Part shown: one piece after another, positions 10,645 through 19,534 of the stretch | Position numbering within the stretch: the first letter of the stretch is position 1 | Layout: each line of letters opens with the position of its first letter | NCBI RefSeq assembly: GCF_001027285.1 | Contig: NZ_CP011509.1 | Location: 11,556,501-11,620,500, forward strand | Length of the DNA: 64,000 bases | Source of the DNA: Archangium gephyra | GTDB taxonomy: Bacteria > Myxococcota > Myxococcia > Myxococcales > Myxococcaceae | Reading direction: 5' to 3' | Position numbers and translations under genes: made by a program | Notes under the pieces: model-generated | Seen by the model: the letters and a program-made list of their open reading frames with translations, nothing else | Database searches by the model: none | Told to the model about the DNA's origin: nothing

Positions 10645-12285
10645 ATGACCCTCGCCAGCCGCTTCCTCGCGCGTCTCCTCGCGTTTCCTCCCGCGGACAC
10701 CCATGACGTCCTCGTCGAGCGGGATGTCGAAGTGCCCATGCCCGATGGCGTCAAGCTGCTCGCCGACCGCTACTACCCCCGCCAGGGTGGCAAGCGGCCA
10801 ACGGTCCTCGTGCGCTCGCCCTACGGCAGGCGGGCCTTCTTCGGCCTCCAGTACGGCCGGATCTTCGCCGAGCGCGGCTTCCAGGTGCTCGTCCAGAGCG
10901 TGCGTGGCACCTTCGGCTCGGGCGGTCAGTTGGATCCCTTTCGCAACGAGCGGGACGACGGGCTCGCCACCATCGAGTGGATGAAGCAACAGGAGTGGTT
11001 CTCGGGCGAGTTCGCCATGCACGGACCCAGCTACCTGGGTCACGTGCAGTGGGCGGTGGCCCGTGAGGCGGGCCCCGGCTTGAAAGCCTTCGTAGCGCAC
11101 GAGACCGCGTCCGAGTTCCAGAGCCAGACCTACGCCGGTGGCGCCTACTCGCTCGACACCACGCTGTCCTGGGTCCACCTCGTCCGCAACCAGGAGAAGA
11201 AGGGGCTGGGAGGCCTCATGAGCCGGCTCGGCGCGGCCCGCCAGCTCAAGCCCCTCTTCCAGCACCTGCCGCTGAACGAGGTGGATGCGCTGGCCACGGG
11301 GGAGCGCGTGCCCTTCTTCCAGGACTGGCTCGAGCACAACGCCCCGGACGACCCGTGGTGGAACCGCGCCAACTTCAACGGTGCGCTCTCCGAGGTCACC
11401 GCCCCGGCCCATCTGATTGGCGGCTGGTACGACATCTTCCTGCCCTGGCAGGTGAAGGACTACGCCGCGCTCCAGCGGGCCGGACGCGCGCCCTACCTGA
11501 CCATCGGGCCCTGGACCCACGTCTCCGTCGAGGGCATGGTGGTCGCCGCGCGCGAGTCGCTGATCTGGCTCAAGGCCCACCTCCTGGGCGACCGGAGCCA
11601 CCTGCGCGAGGCGCCCGTCCGCGTCTTCGTCATGGGGGCCAACACCTGGCGCGACTTCTCCGAGTGGCCTCCGCCCGGCATCCAGACGCGGCGCTGGCAC
11701 CTGCAAGCGGACCGGGGCCTCTCGCCAGCGACGCCCACGGCCTCGGAGCCGGATCGCTACCGGTATGACCCCGCGAACCCCACTCCGTCCCTCGGCGGTG
11801 CGCTGCTGACGCGGGAGGCGGGACCGCGCGACAATCGCGAGCTGGAGGCGAGGCCGGACGTGCTCACGTACACCAGCGCGCCCCTGGAGAAGGCCCTGGA
11901 GATCATCGGCCCCGTGCAGGCCGAGCTCTTCGTGCGCTCCAGCCTCCCGCACACCGACTTCTTCGCCCGGCTGTGCGACGTGGAGCCCTCGGGCAAGTCG
12001 GTCAACCTCTGCGACGGGCTGCTGCGCCTCACTCCGGGCAAGCCCGCCGCGGAGCCCGACGGCACCCTGCGCATCACCCTCGACCTGTGGCCCACCGCCC
12101 ACCGTTTCCTCGCGGGCCACCGCCTCCGGCTCCAGATCTCCAGCGGGGCGCATCCCCGGTTCGCCCGCAACCCCGGCACCGGCGAGCCGCTCGGCACCGC
12201 GAAGACGCTGGTCGCCGCCGACCAGGCCGTCTTCCACGACCCTTCACATCCCTCCGCCCTGCTGCTTCCCGTCATGGGCGGGTGA
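10645..12285 (+). CDS. CocE/NonD-family alpha/beta hydrolase (X-Pro dipeptidyl-peptidase-like)
   Basis: A 546-residue serine hydrolase of the CocE/NonD family (Pfam S15 plus C-terminal jelly-roll). The N-terminal strand VEVPMPDGVKLLADRYYP is the family entry motif, the nucleophile elbow is GPSYLG, the acid lies in GGWYDIF, and the His is in IGPWTHVS. The C-terminal beta domain ends with HRLRLQISSGAHPRFARNPGTGE. Family members cleave acyl or X-Pro substrates; the specificity here is unknown. There is no signal peptide, so it is probably cytoplasmic. The last 42 bp overlap the end of the convergent small membrane protein gene. Confidence 0.92.
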   Translation: MTLASRFLARLLAFPPADTHDVLVERDVEVPMPDGVKLLADRYYPRQGGKRPTVLVRSPYGRRAFFGLQYGRIFAERGFQVLVQSVRGTFGSGGQLDPFRNERDDGLATIEWMKQQEWFSGEFAMHGPSYLGHVQWAVAREAGPGLKAFVAHETASEFQSQTYAGGAYSLDTTLSWVHLVRNQEKKGLGGLMSRLGAARQLKPLFQHLPLNEVDALATGERVPFFQDWLEHNAPDDPWWNRANFNGALSEVTAPAHLIGGWYDIFLPWQVKDYAALQRAGRAPYLTIGPWTHVSVEGMVVAARESLIWLKAHLLGDRSHLREAPVRVFVMGANTWRDFSEWPPPGIQTRRWHLQADRGLSPATPTASEPDRYRYDPANPTPSLGGALLTREAGPRDNRELEARPDVLTYTSAPLEKALEIIGPVQAELFVRSSLPHTDFFARLCDVEPSGKSVNLCDGLLRLTPGKPAAEPDGTLRITLDLWPTAHRFLAGHRLRLQISSGAHPRFARNPGTGEPLGTAKTLVAADQAVFHDPSHPSALLLPVMGG

Positions 12286-12735
12286 GGCCTTGGAGAAGGA
12301 CTCACAGTCCAGCACCGCCTGGGGGGCGGGAATCCACTCGCCCTGGTGGCGGTAGGAGACACAGGCCGCCCACCGCTCCGTGGACTTCCATGGGCAGTAG
12401 TCCTCGCGGCAGTCGTAGACGCCATCCGCGTCCCAGTCCCAATCGCAGCGGAGGACTCCATCGACGCCGTACAAGAAGCTCCGCGAACTGTGCCCCTCCG
12501 GCCCCGTTGTCACACGGACCCTCGTCATCACCCACCGCCCGTCGGAGAGACGCAGGGGCCTGAAGACCCGCCACGAGAGCGCCAGGAGGGACGCGAGAAG
12601 AGCGCCCCCCACCACGGCGAGGATGGGCCAGGCGGCCGGGCGGCGCGCGGGGACTTCCGAGGAGCGCTCACGCATCGGGGCCCACTCTGGCACAGGAAGC
12701 TCCGCGTCCCCGCTGTTGCGTTCCGGCCTCAACAT
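12244..12735 (-). CDS. Hypothetical single-pass membrane protein
   Basis: Up to 163 residues with one transmembrane helix (WPILAVVGGALLASLLALSW) preceded by a short charged N-terminus and followed by an exported domain. That domain contains a DxDxDG-type calcium-like loop (CDWDWDADGVYDC) with nearby Cys residues that could form disulfides. I do not recognise the family. The start could be the ATG at 12735 or the internal ATG at 12675; neither has a strong ribosome-binding site. The 3' end overlaps the convergent CocE gene, which is unusual but leaves both proteins intact. Confidence 0.6.
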   Translation of the reverse strand: MLRPERNSGDAELPVPEWAPMRERSSEVPARRPAAWPILAVVGGALLASLLALSWRVFRPLRLSDGRWVMTRVRVTTGPEGHSSRSFLYGVDGVLRCDWDWDADGVYDCREDYCPWKSTERWAACVSYRHQGEWIPAPQAVLDCESFSKASPAHDGKQQGGGM

Positions 12736-12888
12736 CTTCCCGCGTCAGCGGTTGCCGAAGCGCCAGGCAGGAGAAAAAGCTCCCGCTCCCGTGGGGCGAC
12801 AAGCCTCCAGGCGGGCCCTCCCTTCCCGAGGGTCTTCAGCGATGTGTTTCCTCCTCGCCAGACGAATGGCGTGAGAAGGTACGGCCCT

Positions 12889-13992
12889 ATGAGCAACGCT
12901 CTCTACCGGGATTGTGCCCGGCTCTTCATGGTGGGCTTCCCCGGCCTCCGCATCGACGACGACTTCGCCTCGCTGATGAAGGACGGCATCTTCGGCGCCA
13001 TCCTCTTCAAGCGGAACGTGGGCACCGCGCAGGAGACGGCCGCCCTGTGCCGCGACATCAAGACGCGCGCGGGCCGGCCCTTCATCCTCTCGGTGGACCA
13101 GGAGGGCGGACGCGTGGCACGGCTGCGGGGCGCGCCCTTCACCGCCCTGCCCCCCATGCGCGAGCTTGGCCAGCGCGGCGACGTGGCCCTCGTGGAGCGT
13201 GTGGGCCGGCTGCTCGCGCATGAGCTGCGCGCCATCGGCTTCGACTGGGACTTCGCGCCCGTGCTCGACGTGGACACCAACACCGCCAACCCCGTCATCG
13301 GCGACCGCAGCTTCAGCCGCGACCCGGACGAGGTGGCCCGCATGGGGGTGGCCCTGGGGCGTGGCCTGGAGGCCGGCGGCGTGGCCTCGTGCGGCAAGCA
13401 CTTCCCCGGACATGGCGACACCACCACGGACAGCCACCTGACGCTGCCGCGCCTGCCCCATGACATGGAGCGCCTGCGCCGCGTGGAGCTGGTGCCCTTC
13501 CGCGCCTTCGCCCAGGCGGGGCTCGCCTCGCTCATGACGGCGCACGTGCTCTTCGACGCGCTCGACCCCCAGGTGCCCGCCACCATGAGCCACCGCGTGC
13601 TCGACGGCGTGCTGCGCCAGGAGATGGGCTTCGACGGCGTGCTGGTGAGCGATGACCTGGAGATGAAGGCCATCGCCAACCACTACTCCGTGGAGGAGGC
13701 CACGGTGCAGGGCACGCTCGCCGGCGTGGACCTCTTCCTCGTCTGCCATCAGGCGGACGTGCAGCGGCGGTGCATCGAGGCGCTGGTGCGCGCGGTGGAG
13801 TCCGGCCGCGTTCCCCGCACGCGCATCGACGAGGCCCACCGCCGCCTGGCCCGCCTCGAGGCGCGTTTCGCCCACGGCCCCGAGGATCGCCTGGCCACGC
13901 TCGGCGGCGCTGAACACCAGACGCTCGCCGAGGGGCTCGCCAGCGGCTTCAACGGGAAGGACCCCACCGAGGTCATGCTGGCGTCCCGGTAG
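12889..13992 (+). CDS. nagZ: Beta-N-acetylhexosaminidase, glycoside hydrolase family 3
   Basis: A 367-residue GH3 enzyme of NagZ type, which removes GlcNAc from muropeptides during cell-wall recycling. The NagZ signature KHFPGHGDTTTDSHLTLP carries the loop His/Asp acid-base pair, and the nucleophile Asp sits in GFDGVLVSDDLEMKAI. Other family blocks are LSVDQEGGRVARL and DFAPVLDVD. NagZ proteins run about 330-370 residues without the second GH3 domain, and this length fits. There is no signal peptide, consistent with cytoplasmic recycling. The start is the ATG giving MSNALYRDCARLFMVGFPG. It is monocistronic. Confidence 0.95.
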   Translation: MSNALYRDCARLFMVGFPGLRIDDDFASLMKDGIFGAILFKRNVGTAQETAALCRDIKTRAGRPFILSVDQEGGRVARLRGAPFTALPPMRELGQRGDVALVERVGRLLAHELRAIGFDWDFAPVLDVDTNTANPVIGDRSFSRDPDEVARMGVALGRGLEAGGVASCGKHFPGHGDTTTDSHLTLPRLPHDMERLRRVELVPFRAFAQAGLASLMTAHVLFDALDPQVPATMSHRVLDGVLRQEMGFDGVLVSDDLEMKAIANHYSVEEATVQGTLAGVDLFLVCHQADVQRRCIEALVRAVESGRVPRTRIDEAHRRLARLEARFAHGPEDRLATLGGAEHQTLAEGLASGFNGKDPTEVMLASR

Positions 13993-14042
13993 TCCCGTCC
14001 CAGGCTCCCTGCCTACTCCTTGGGCTGAACCCGGGAGTTGCC

Positions 14043-14342
14043 CTAGGGGCCCAGGCCCGCGCCCCCCGTGCCCGCATCCGCCGGGCCCGGCGTTCCCGCG
14101 TCGCGGGCCATGGTTCCGCCGCCCTTGGCGCCAGGGGTTGCCTTGTGCGTCTCCGTGCCGCCGGTCCCGGAGCCGCCCATGCCTTCCTGGCCCTCCATGC
14201 CCGCGCTCCCCGCGCCACCGGTGCCCATCTGCTCCGGGGTGTCGAGGTCCGCGCCCTTGTTCGTGTCCGCGCACGCCGCGAACAGCAGCGACGCCGAGGC
14301 CACGGTCCCCATCACCAACCACCTGCGAATGCTTCCGCGCAT
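14043..14342 (-). CDS. Small Gly-rich lipoprotein
   Basis: A 99-residue predicted lipoprotein. The signal peptide MRGSIRRWLVMGTVASASLLFAAC ends in a lipobox Cys. The mature part is low-complexity, rich in Gly, Thr, Ala and Glu, with repeats of the GTGGAGSAGM kind and no globular domain. It is the most downstream of three small lipoprotein genes on the minus strand (the others are at 14484-14954 and 15121-15726), spaced by about 140-170 bp. Function unknown; a surface spacer role is possible. Confidence 0.65.
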   Translation of the reverse strand: MRGSIRRWLVMGTVASASLLFAACADTNKGADLDTPEQMGTGGAGSAGMEGQEGMGGSGTGGTETHKATPGAKGGGTMARDAGTPGPADAGTGGAGLGP

Positions 14343-14483
14343 GTCCGTTCCTCACTCACGGGCAGACGTCATCGCCGGCCCGGATTCATGGATGAATGGG
14401 TGTGAATCCAATGCCCGGGTCAGGGGTCTCCCGAGGTGCCGGTTCGCTCCGGCACCGCGAGGACACGCCTGACGCGAGACGGC

Positions 14484-14954
14484 CTACTTGCCGCGCGCGT
14501 CGCGTTTGGCGGGGGCGCCGCCCGGCGTGTTGGGATTGGTGGGCCGGTCATTGCCCACGCTCTGCGCGGCGGGAACCTCGTTGGACGGCGCGATGGTGCT
14601 GCCCTGCGCTCCGAGCTCGTCGTACAGCGGGCCGCCCTCGGGGCCCGGAGCGGGCGGAGTGGAGCCACTGCCACCCATGGCGCTTCCCTGCGCCTCGAGC
14701 AGGGCCCGCTCTCCCGGGTCCAACAGGAGCGAGCGGCCCGGCGTGCCCTGCGCCTGGGGCGTCCGGGGGTCGATGCTGGTGGGGATGTCCCGGATGGTGC
14801 CGTTGTAGCCCGTCTGCGCCGGGCTCCGCGTGAAGCCCGGGGCGACCTCATAGGTGTCCCCCTGCTTCGGAAGGGCTCCGCACGCCGAAACCAGCCACGA
14901 GGCCGAGGCCAGCGCCCCCAACACCACCCACCGCTTGAAACCGCTGTCGTGCAT
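14484..14954 (-). CDS. Small lipoprotein, low-complexity mature region
   Basis: A 156-residue lipoprotein. Its signal peptide (KRWVVLGALASASWLVSAC) resembles that of the neighbour at 14043, especially the ASAS-L-x-x-AC ending, which suggests duplication. The mature chain is Pro/Gly/Ser-rich and ends in a basic KRDARGK. No enzymatic motif is visible. Family not recognised. Confidence 0.7.
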   Translation of the reverse strand: MHDSGFKRWVVLGALASASWLVSACGALPKQGDTYEVAPGFTRSPAQTGYNGTIRDIPTSIDPRTPQAQGTPGRSLLLDPGERALLEAQGSAMGGSGSTPPAPGPEGGPLYDELGAQGSTIAPSNEVPAAQSVGNDRPTNPNTPGGAPAKRDARGK

Positions 14955-15120
14955 GTCCGTCTCCCGGGAACACGTCTGGCGCTCTCGCTCCTCGCGGTGT
15001 GCGAGGGCGGAGCAGCCGCGCCTTCAGGGATGGGCACCCCGAGGCTTCCGGGCTACCAAGCGGGTCTCTGTCGAGCGCCCGCTCGCCCGGCTGGTCTCCA
15101 GCTTGGGCACCAGGCCCGTG

Positions 15121-15726
15121 CTAGTGGTCATCCGGGGCCGGGGGCTGGCCGATCTGTCCCTTGGTGGCGTCGGGGCTGTCGCTCACGGGCTGATTGGGGA
15201 TCGACGGAGCGGAGTCCGGCCGCTCCCGCGGCTCGTAGGAACTGCCCGCGGTGGCGACGGACGTGGCGCGGCCAGAGCCCAGCTCGACCCCCCGGATGCC
15301 CTGAACCCAGATGCCATTGACGGCCTGCAGCGGCTTGCCCGTCCCGAGCTCCAGGGCCACCAGCGCCTCGAGCTGGGGCGGTGGATACGGAACGCGCAGG
15401 TCCTGCTTCAGCCAGAGGTTCTCCTGCCCCTGCTTGCCGCCCTGGAGGTTCGGCAGCTTGTTGTCCGGGGGCTGCCCGGCCGCCTCACCGGCTCCACCCG
15501 TGCCCCGCGCCTGCTCGTCGGTCTCGAACAACGTGGCGCTGGAGCCGATGTTGGAACGCGCCTGGCCGGCCATGTCCTGGCCCTGGGCCTGCTCGGAGTA
15601 GTAGTCCTCCTGGGCCATCAAGGACCACCTGCGTCCGTAGTCGTAGGGGTTGTTCCCGCACCCGGTGAGCAGCGCCGCTCCCGCGAACCCGCCGAGCAGC
15701 GCCAGCTTCATCCCCGTCTTCCGCAT
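15121..15726 (-). CDS. Lipoprotein, 201 aa
   Basis: An exported lipoprotein with signal MKLALLGGFAGAALLTGC and a Gln/Gly/Pro-rich mature chain. A short conserved-looking segment, QLEALVALELGTGKPLQAVNGIWVQGIRGVELG, may form a small beta structure. The start is taken at the ATG giving MRKTGMKLALL; the second Met would serve equally as the signal start. It is the first of three tandem lipoprotein genes on this strand and lies just downstream of the REP-like element and the peroxiredoxin. Family not recognised. Confidence 0.7.
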   Translation of the reverse strand: MRKTGMKLALLGGFAGAALLTGCGNNPYDYGRRWSLMAQEDYYSEQAQGQDMAGQARSNIGSSATLFETDEQARGTGGAGEAAGQPPDNKLPNLQGGKQGQENLWLKQDLRVPYPPPQLEALVALELGTGKPLQAVNGIWVQGIRGVELGSGRATSVATAGSSYEPRERPDSAPSIPNQPVSDSPDATKGQIGQPPAPDDH

Positions 15727-15842
15727 GACCGCCTCCCTGTCGTCGTGCCTTGCCTACGACAGGGGTGGGCATGCACGCGGAAGACGGGTAGGCGCGAGCA
15801 GGCCGCCGAGGGCTGCTTGCTCGCGTGCACGGGGGGCGCGAT

Positions 15843-15878
15843 CCCCTCACCCTGTCCCTCTCCCGGAGGGCGAGGGGA
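15843..15878. repeat. Intergenic GC palindrome, copy 2 (REP-like)
   Basis: This copy keeps the CCTCACCCTGTCCCTCTCCC half of the element at 1503-1536; the second half, GGAGGGCGAGGGG, differs by one base in the arm. It sits directly downstream of the peroxiredoxin stop (minus strand) and upstream of the lipoprotein gene start. Confidence 0.65.
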
Positions 15879-15904
15879 TGGATGCTCGCTCCGTGCCCAG
15901 GAGA

Positions 15905-16498
15905 CTACCGGCGCGCGGCCGTCTTCTTCGCCGCGGCCTTCTTCGCAGGAGCCGCCTTCTTCGCCACGACCTTCTTCGCGGCGGCCTTCTTCGCCGGAGT
16001 CTTCTCGGTGGGGGCCTCGGTCTTCACGGAGGCGCCGCCCTTGAGCGACTGGAGGATGTCCTGCACGTGGCCATCCACCTTCACCTTGGGCCACACCCGG
16101 GCCACCTTGCCCTCGGTGTCGATGAGGAAGGTGGCGCGCGTCACGCCCAGGAACTTCCGGCCGTACAGCGACTTCTCGCCCCACACACCGTAGGCGTCGC
16201 ACACCTGGCGCTCGGTGTCCGCGAGCAGCGGGAAGGGCAGCGAGAACTTCGTGGCGAACTTCTGGTGGCTCTTCGTGTCGTCCGGCGACACGCCCAGCAC
16301 CACCGCCCCGGCCGACTCCAGCGCCGAGTGCTCGTCACGGAAGTCGCACGCCTCGCGCGTGCAGCCCGGGGTGTCATCCTTCGGGTAGAAGTAGAGGACG
16401 ACGTTCTTGCCCCGCAGCCGCGAGAGCTTCACGTCGTTGCCGTTCTGGTCCTTCAGCTGGAAATCGGGAGCCGGGTGGCCTGTCTGGGGAATGGGCAT
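15905..16498 (-). CDS. bcp: Thioredoxin-dependent peroxiredoxin, Bcp/PrxQ type, with Lys/Ala-rich tail
   Basis: A 197-residue peroxiredoxin that reduces hydroperoxides with electrons from thioredoxin. The active site YPKDDTPGCTREACDFRD contains peroxidatic Cys46 and resolving Cys51, the spacing of the Bcp/PrxQ class. Family blocks GVSPDDTKSHQKF and VWGEKSLYGRKFLGVTRATFLID follow. From about residue 160 the protein runs into a tail of AKK/AAKK/APAKK units, resembling histone-H1-like tails and absent from typical Bcp (about 155 residues). The start at MPIPQTGHPAPDF matches the family better than the slightly longer alternative. Confidence 0.94.
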   Translation of the reverse strand: MPIPQTGHPAPDFQLKDQNGNDVKLSRLRGKNVVLYFYPKDDTPGCTREACDFRDEHSALESAGAVVLGVSPDDTKSHQKFATKFSLPFPLLADTERQVCDAYGVWGEKSLYGRKFLGVTRATFLIDTEGKVARVWPKVKVDGHVQDILQSLKGGASVKTEAPTEKTPAKKAAAKKVVAKKAAPAKKAAAKKTAARR

Positions 16499-16552
16499 GG
16501 GTGCTTGCTTGGATAACCCATCCGTCCGTCTTCGCAAGCCCCACTTTTCCAG

Positions 16553-16936
16553 TCACCTTCCGCCGTCCGTCTCCCCGGGGTGGTCGTGCGGATGGAGACC
16601 CTGCTCGTCCAGCGAGTGGGACCCTCCCTCCGGCACGCCGGGCCTCGACAGCGGCCGGCGCGGCAACGGGGTGGTCCGCAGCTCCTTGAGCCGGGACAAG
16701 CGCCGCTGGGCCTCGGCGAAGGACTTGGAGTCCGGTGGCACCTTCTCCAGCTCGGCGATGACGGCGTCCCAGGCCGGATCCTTGGGAGGAACGCCGCGCT
16801 CGACCAGCTCGGCGTGCTTCACCTCGGCGCGCGCGAGCTGCTCGGGCCCCTTGTCCTGTTTGCAGGCCCCCAGGGTCAGCAGGACGCCCAACACGAGAGG
16901 CATCACGGCCCGGCGGCTTCGGTAGATGGGAGACAC
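16553..16936 (-). CDS. Small lipoprotein with His-rich C-terminus
   Basis: A 127-residue lipoprotein. The GTG start was chosen because AGGAGG lies 7 bases before it and because it gives a positively charged n-region (SPIYRSRRAV) ahead of the hydrophobic core MPLVLGVLLTLGAC. The mature part is helical and charged (RAEVKHAELVERGVPPKDPAWDAVIAELEKV), and the C-terminus contains LHPHDHPGE, a possible metal-binding patch. It is divergent from the metal-transporter-like gene, with only about 50 bp between starts, so the two may share control. Family not recognised. Confidence 0.7.
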   Translation of the reverse strand: MSPIYRSRRAVMPLVLGVLLTLGACKQDKGPEQLARAEVKHAELVERGVPPKDPAWDAVIAELEKVPPDSKSFAEAQRRLSRLKELRTTPLPRRPLSRPGVPEGGSHSLDEQGLHPHDHPGETDGGR

Positions 16937-16988
16937 GTACAACCCTCCTGCTGGCCTCGGACACGAAGGGGGGCTAGGGTGCTCCCCC

Positions 16989-17630
16989 GTGTCGCCCCTC
17001 TTCTTCGCATTCCTGTTCGGTCTCGGCCAGGGCCTGCTCCACGCGGTGGGCCCGGACCACTGCGCCGCCATGGCCACGCTCGGCACCCTGGGCCCGTCCC
17101 GGCGCCGTGCCACCTTCCTCGTCGCGCTGCGCTTCGCCATCGGCCACGCGGCGGTGCTCGGCGGCGTGGCCACCTTCTGCCTCCTGGCGGGCGTGGGCCT
17201 CTCCGAGACCTTCGAGCGCTGGGCGGAGATCTTCGGCGGCGCGGTGCTGGTGGCGCTCGCCGTCACCGCCTTCCTCTTCCCCAACGTGCTGCGCCACGGC
17301 CACCCCCACCTGCCCGGCCACACGCATGAGCCGCACTCGCACATGCACGACCAGGTGAGCACCGCCGCCGGGGCCCTCATGGCCGTCAGTGGTGTGCGCT
17401 CGCTGCTGCTGGCCCTGCCGCCCCTGCTCGTCGGTGGCAGCATGCAGACCTCCGGGTGGACGTACCTCCCCGGCTTCGCGCTCGGCATCCTCGTGGGCAT
17501 GGGCGCCGTGGGCCTGCTCTTCGCCGAGGGCCTCGCCCGCATGGGCACCGCCCTGGCCGAGCGCCTCCAGCGCCTCGTGGCTGGCGCCTCCGCCGTGCTC
17601 GGCCTGTTCTGGATCGCCAGCCGCCTCTGA
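16989..17630 (+). CDS. Nickel/cobalt-transporter-like membrane protein (NicO/UreH type)
   Basis: A 213-residue polytopic protein with about six transmembrane helices. The first helix carries LLHAVGPDHCAAMATLG, which resembles the HAxDADH/HAxxPGH metal motif of NiCoT and RcnA/UreH permeases. A His-rich loop, HGHPHLPGHTHEPHSHMHD, sits between helices three and four, as expected for a transition-metal transporter. The length fits the UreH-like group, and the substrate (Ni, Co or another ion) is not resolved. The start is the GTG before SPLFFAFLFGLG. No urease or hydrogenase gene is nearby. Confidence 0.8.
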   Translation: MSPLFFAFLFGLGQGLLHAVGPDHCAAMATLGTLGPSRRRATFLVALRFAIGHAAVLGGVATFCLLAGVGLSETFERWAEIFGGAVLVALAVTAFLFPNVLRHGHPHLPGHTHEPHSHMHDQVSTAAGALMAVSGVRSLLLALPPLLVGGSMQTSGWTYLPGFALGILVGMGAVGLLFAEGLARMGTALAERLQRLVAGASAVLGLFWIASRL

Positions 17631-17652
17631 GGCGGGCTCGCGGGGGGCGACG

Positions 17653-17689
17653 ACCCTCACCCCCCGCCCTCTCCCAGGGGGAGAGGGAG
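17653..17689. repeat. Intergenic GC palindrome, copy 3 (REP-like)
   Basis: The element reads CCCTCACCCCCCGCCCTCTCCC then GGGGGAGAGGG. It is related to the copies at 1503-1536 and 15843-15878 but more diverged. It lies between the convergent ends of the metal-transporter-like gene and the receiver-DUF4388 gene. Confidence 0.6.
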
Positions 17690-17700
17690 CATGCGCGAGC

Positions 17701-19026
17701 CTAGGTGCGCTGCTCGAGGATGCCCAGCGACATCATCGACACCAGGAAGCCGTAGACGACCTGGTCGGGGCGGTTGGCGTACGCCAGCAGCTCGCCCACG
17801 GTGCGGTTGCCGTCGATCTTCGGCAGCAGCTCCGCCTCCCACCGCTCCAGCTCCACCTCGTGCAGCTGGTAGGCCGGGGCCACGGCGGGGATGAGCCGAT
17901 CCTCGGGCCGCAACATGCGGCGCAGGCGCTCGGGCTTGTAGAGCTTCTTGATGCCGCGGACGATGAGGTTCGCCGGGTGCACGTCCAGCTTGATGGACTC
18001 GGCGGCGGCCTTCTCCTTGAAGCTCATCACGTAGGTGCCGTCCTCCCACGAGAAGAGCGAGTAGATGATGGCCTTCACCTGCTGGCCCACGTAGTACAGC
18101 CGCTCGGTGTCCTTGAGCAGGCCGCGCTCCACGAGGATGTCGCCGGTGCGCCGGTTGTTCGCCGTGGCCACCGCCGCCGCGTCCTCGAGCTGCTCGGGCT
18201 TGATCTTCCCCACGCGCACGAGGAACTGGCCGAAGCGGTCCGCCAGCAGGTTGGAGAGGGCGAACACCGGGGTGCCGCGCTCGAAGTAGACGACCTTGCG
18301 CACCTTGCCGCGCTGCACGCCCAGCTCGCCCGTCTCGCGAGACAGGTAGTAGGCGGTGAGGAGCGAGGGCAGGTTGTCCTTGAGCTCGCCACGGCGCTGG
18401 CCCGGCCCCCCCCCGCCCACGGGCAGCGGATCCGGCGGACGGCCCGGCACGGGCGGGCGCACCAGCGTGGCCGCCACCTTGTGCAGCGGGGTGGCGGTGA
18501 GGTTGGCGCCACGGATTTCGGCGGTGAGGTTGTCGCCGCCCGTCACCTTGATGCGGCCCGTCAGCTCCATCGCGTCCTGGGGCCCCTCCTCCTCGACGTC
18601 GATGTCGAGCTCCACGTCGAAGGAGTCCTGCAGGGAGGCGGCCGTGGGGGCCTGCTTCTGCACGGGCGTCAGCTTCTGCACCGCCTCCAGCAGCTTGGCG
18701 GCCTCGAAGGGCTTCTCGAAGTAGCCGGCGGCCGCGTACTTCTGCCGGGCCTCCATGGCGTGCTTGCCGCCCTTGAAGACGCCGGTGATGAAGATGAGCG
18801 GCAGCTGGGGCTGGTCCTTCCGGAGCGCATCCGCCAGGTGGTAGCCCATCATGTCGGGCAGAAGGATATCGAGCACCGCCACCGCGGGAGGCTGGGCGCG
18901 CGAGACCTCGACTGCCTGCTTGCCCTTGGTCGCTCCCACCACCTCGTAACCTGCATCTTCGAAGAGCTGGGTGAGGAGCGTGAGGAGCTCCTGGTTGTCA
19001 TCGACGACGAGGATTCGGGGAGCCAT
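17701..19026 (-). CDS. Response regulator: receiver plus DUF4388 (PATAN) domain
   Basis: A 441-residue regulator. Residues 1-125 are a receiver with phospho-acceptor D53 (VLDILLPDMMGYH) and conserved Lys in YFEKPF. An acidic linker follows, then a DUF4388/PATAN domain (GELKDNLPSLLTAYYLSRETGELGV) and a C-terminal helical region with FSWEDGTYVM. DUF4388 proteins are known from gliding and motility regulation in several phyla, so a role in motility or polarity is a reasonable guess, not shown here. The start is set at MAPRILVVDD. The linker codes a Gly4 run from a tract of nine C at 18406-18414, a possible slippage site, but the frame is intact. Confidence 0.9.
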   Translation of the reverse strand: MAPRILVVDDNQELLTLLTQLFEDAGYEVVGATKGKQAVEVSRAQPPAVAVLDILLPDMMGYHLADALRKDQPQLPLIFITGVFKGGKHAMEARQKYAAAGYFEKPFEAAKLLEAVQKLTPVQKQAPTAASLQDSFDVELDIDVEEEGPQDAMELTGRIKVTGGDNLTAEIRGANLTATPLHKVAATLVRPPVPGRPPDPLPVGGGGPGQRRGELKDNLPSLLTAYYLSRETGELGVQRGKVRKVVYFERGTPVFALSNLLADRFGQFLVRVGKIKPEQLEDAAAVATANNRRTGDILVERGLLKDTERLYYVGQQVKAIIYSLFSWEDGTYVMSFKEKAAAESIKLDVHPANLIVRGIKKLYKPERLRRMLRPEDRLIPAVAPAYQLHEVELERWEAELLPKIDGNRTVGELLAYANRPDQVVYGFLVSMMSLGILEQRT

Positions 19027-19141
19027 CGCGGGCCACCCTAGCCAAAAGCCCGCCACTTCGTAAGAGCTTGATGAAGCGAAGGATGCATCCCGGCGTCCGG
19101 ACGGATAGGTTGGGGCGCCCCCTCCGCGCTGGAACTACCCC

Positions 19142-19534
19142 ATGAAGTCCTCCCCTCCGACCCGCTGCCTCGTGTCGTGCCTCGTCCTCCCCCTGGCCCT
19201 GCTCTTCCCCCTGGCGGTCCACGCCCAGCAGGACGCGGGCACCCGGGACGCGGGCAGTGTGTATGACGTCCCGGACGCCTCGGTGGGAGGGGGAGGCGCG
19301 GACCGGGACAACCCGGAGGGAGACGACTCCACGGGCCGGCCGGGAGGCGCCTGCCGCAGCGGCAATGACTGCGCGGCGCGCTTCAGTTGCACCCAGGGTG
19401 TGTGCCGTTACACCGGCATCCGCCAGGCGGACCGGGTGGGCTGCCTGTTGGGCCCGGAGGACTCCCTGGCGGTGGTGGGGCTGGGCCTGGGGCTGGTGCT
19501 GGCGGCGCGCCGGCGGGGCGGAGGGAGACAGTGA
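19142..19534 (+). CDS. Small secreted protein with MYXO-CTERM-like C-terminus
   Basis: A 130-residue exported protein. A signal peptide (CLVSCLVLPLALLFPLAVHA) is followed by an Asp/Gly-rich spacer, a compact Cys motif (CRSGNDCAARFSCTQGVC) and a C-terminus made of Cys, a hydrophobic helix (LAVVGLGLGLVLA) and ARRRGGG. This Cys/helix/Arg arrangement is that of the MYXO-CTERM sorting signal. Its TGA overlaps the GTG of the methyltransferase gene, so the two are translationally coupled, an odd pairing of a surface protein with a cytoplasmic enzyme. Confidence 0.75.
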   Translation: MKSSPPTRCLVSCLVLPLALLFPLAVHAQQDAGTRDAGSVYDVPDASVGGGGADRDNPEGDDSTGRPGGACRSGNDCAARFSCTQGVCRYTGIRQADRVGCLLGPEDSLAVVGLGLGLVLAARRRGGGRQ

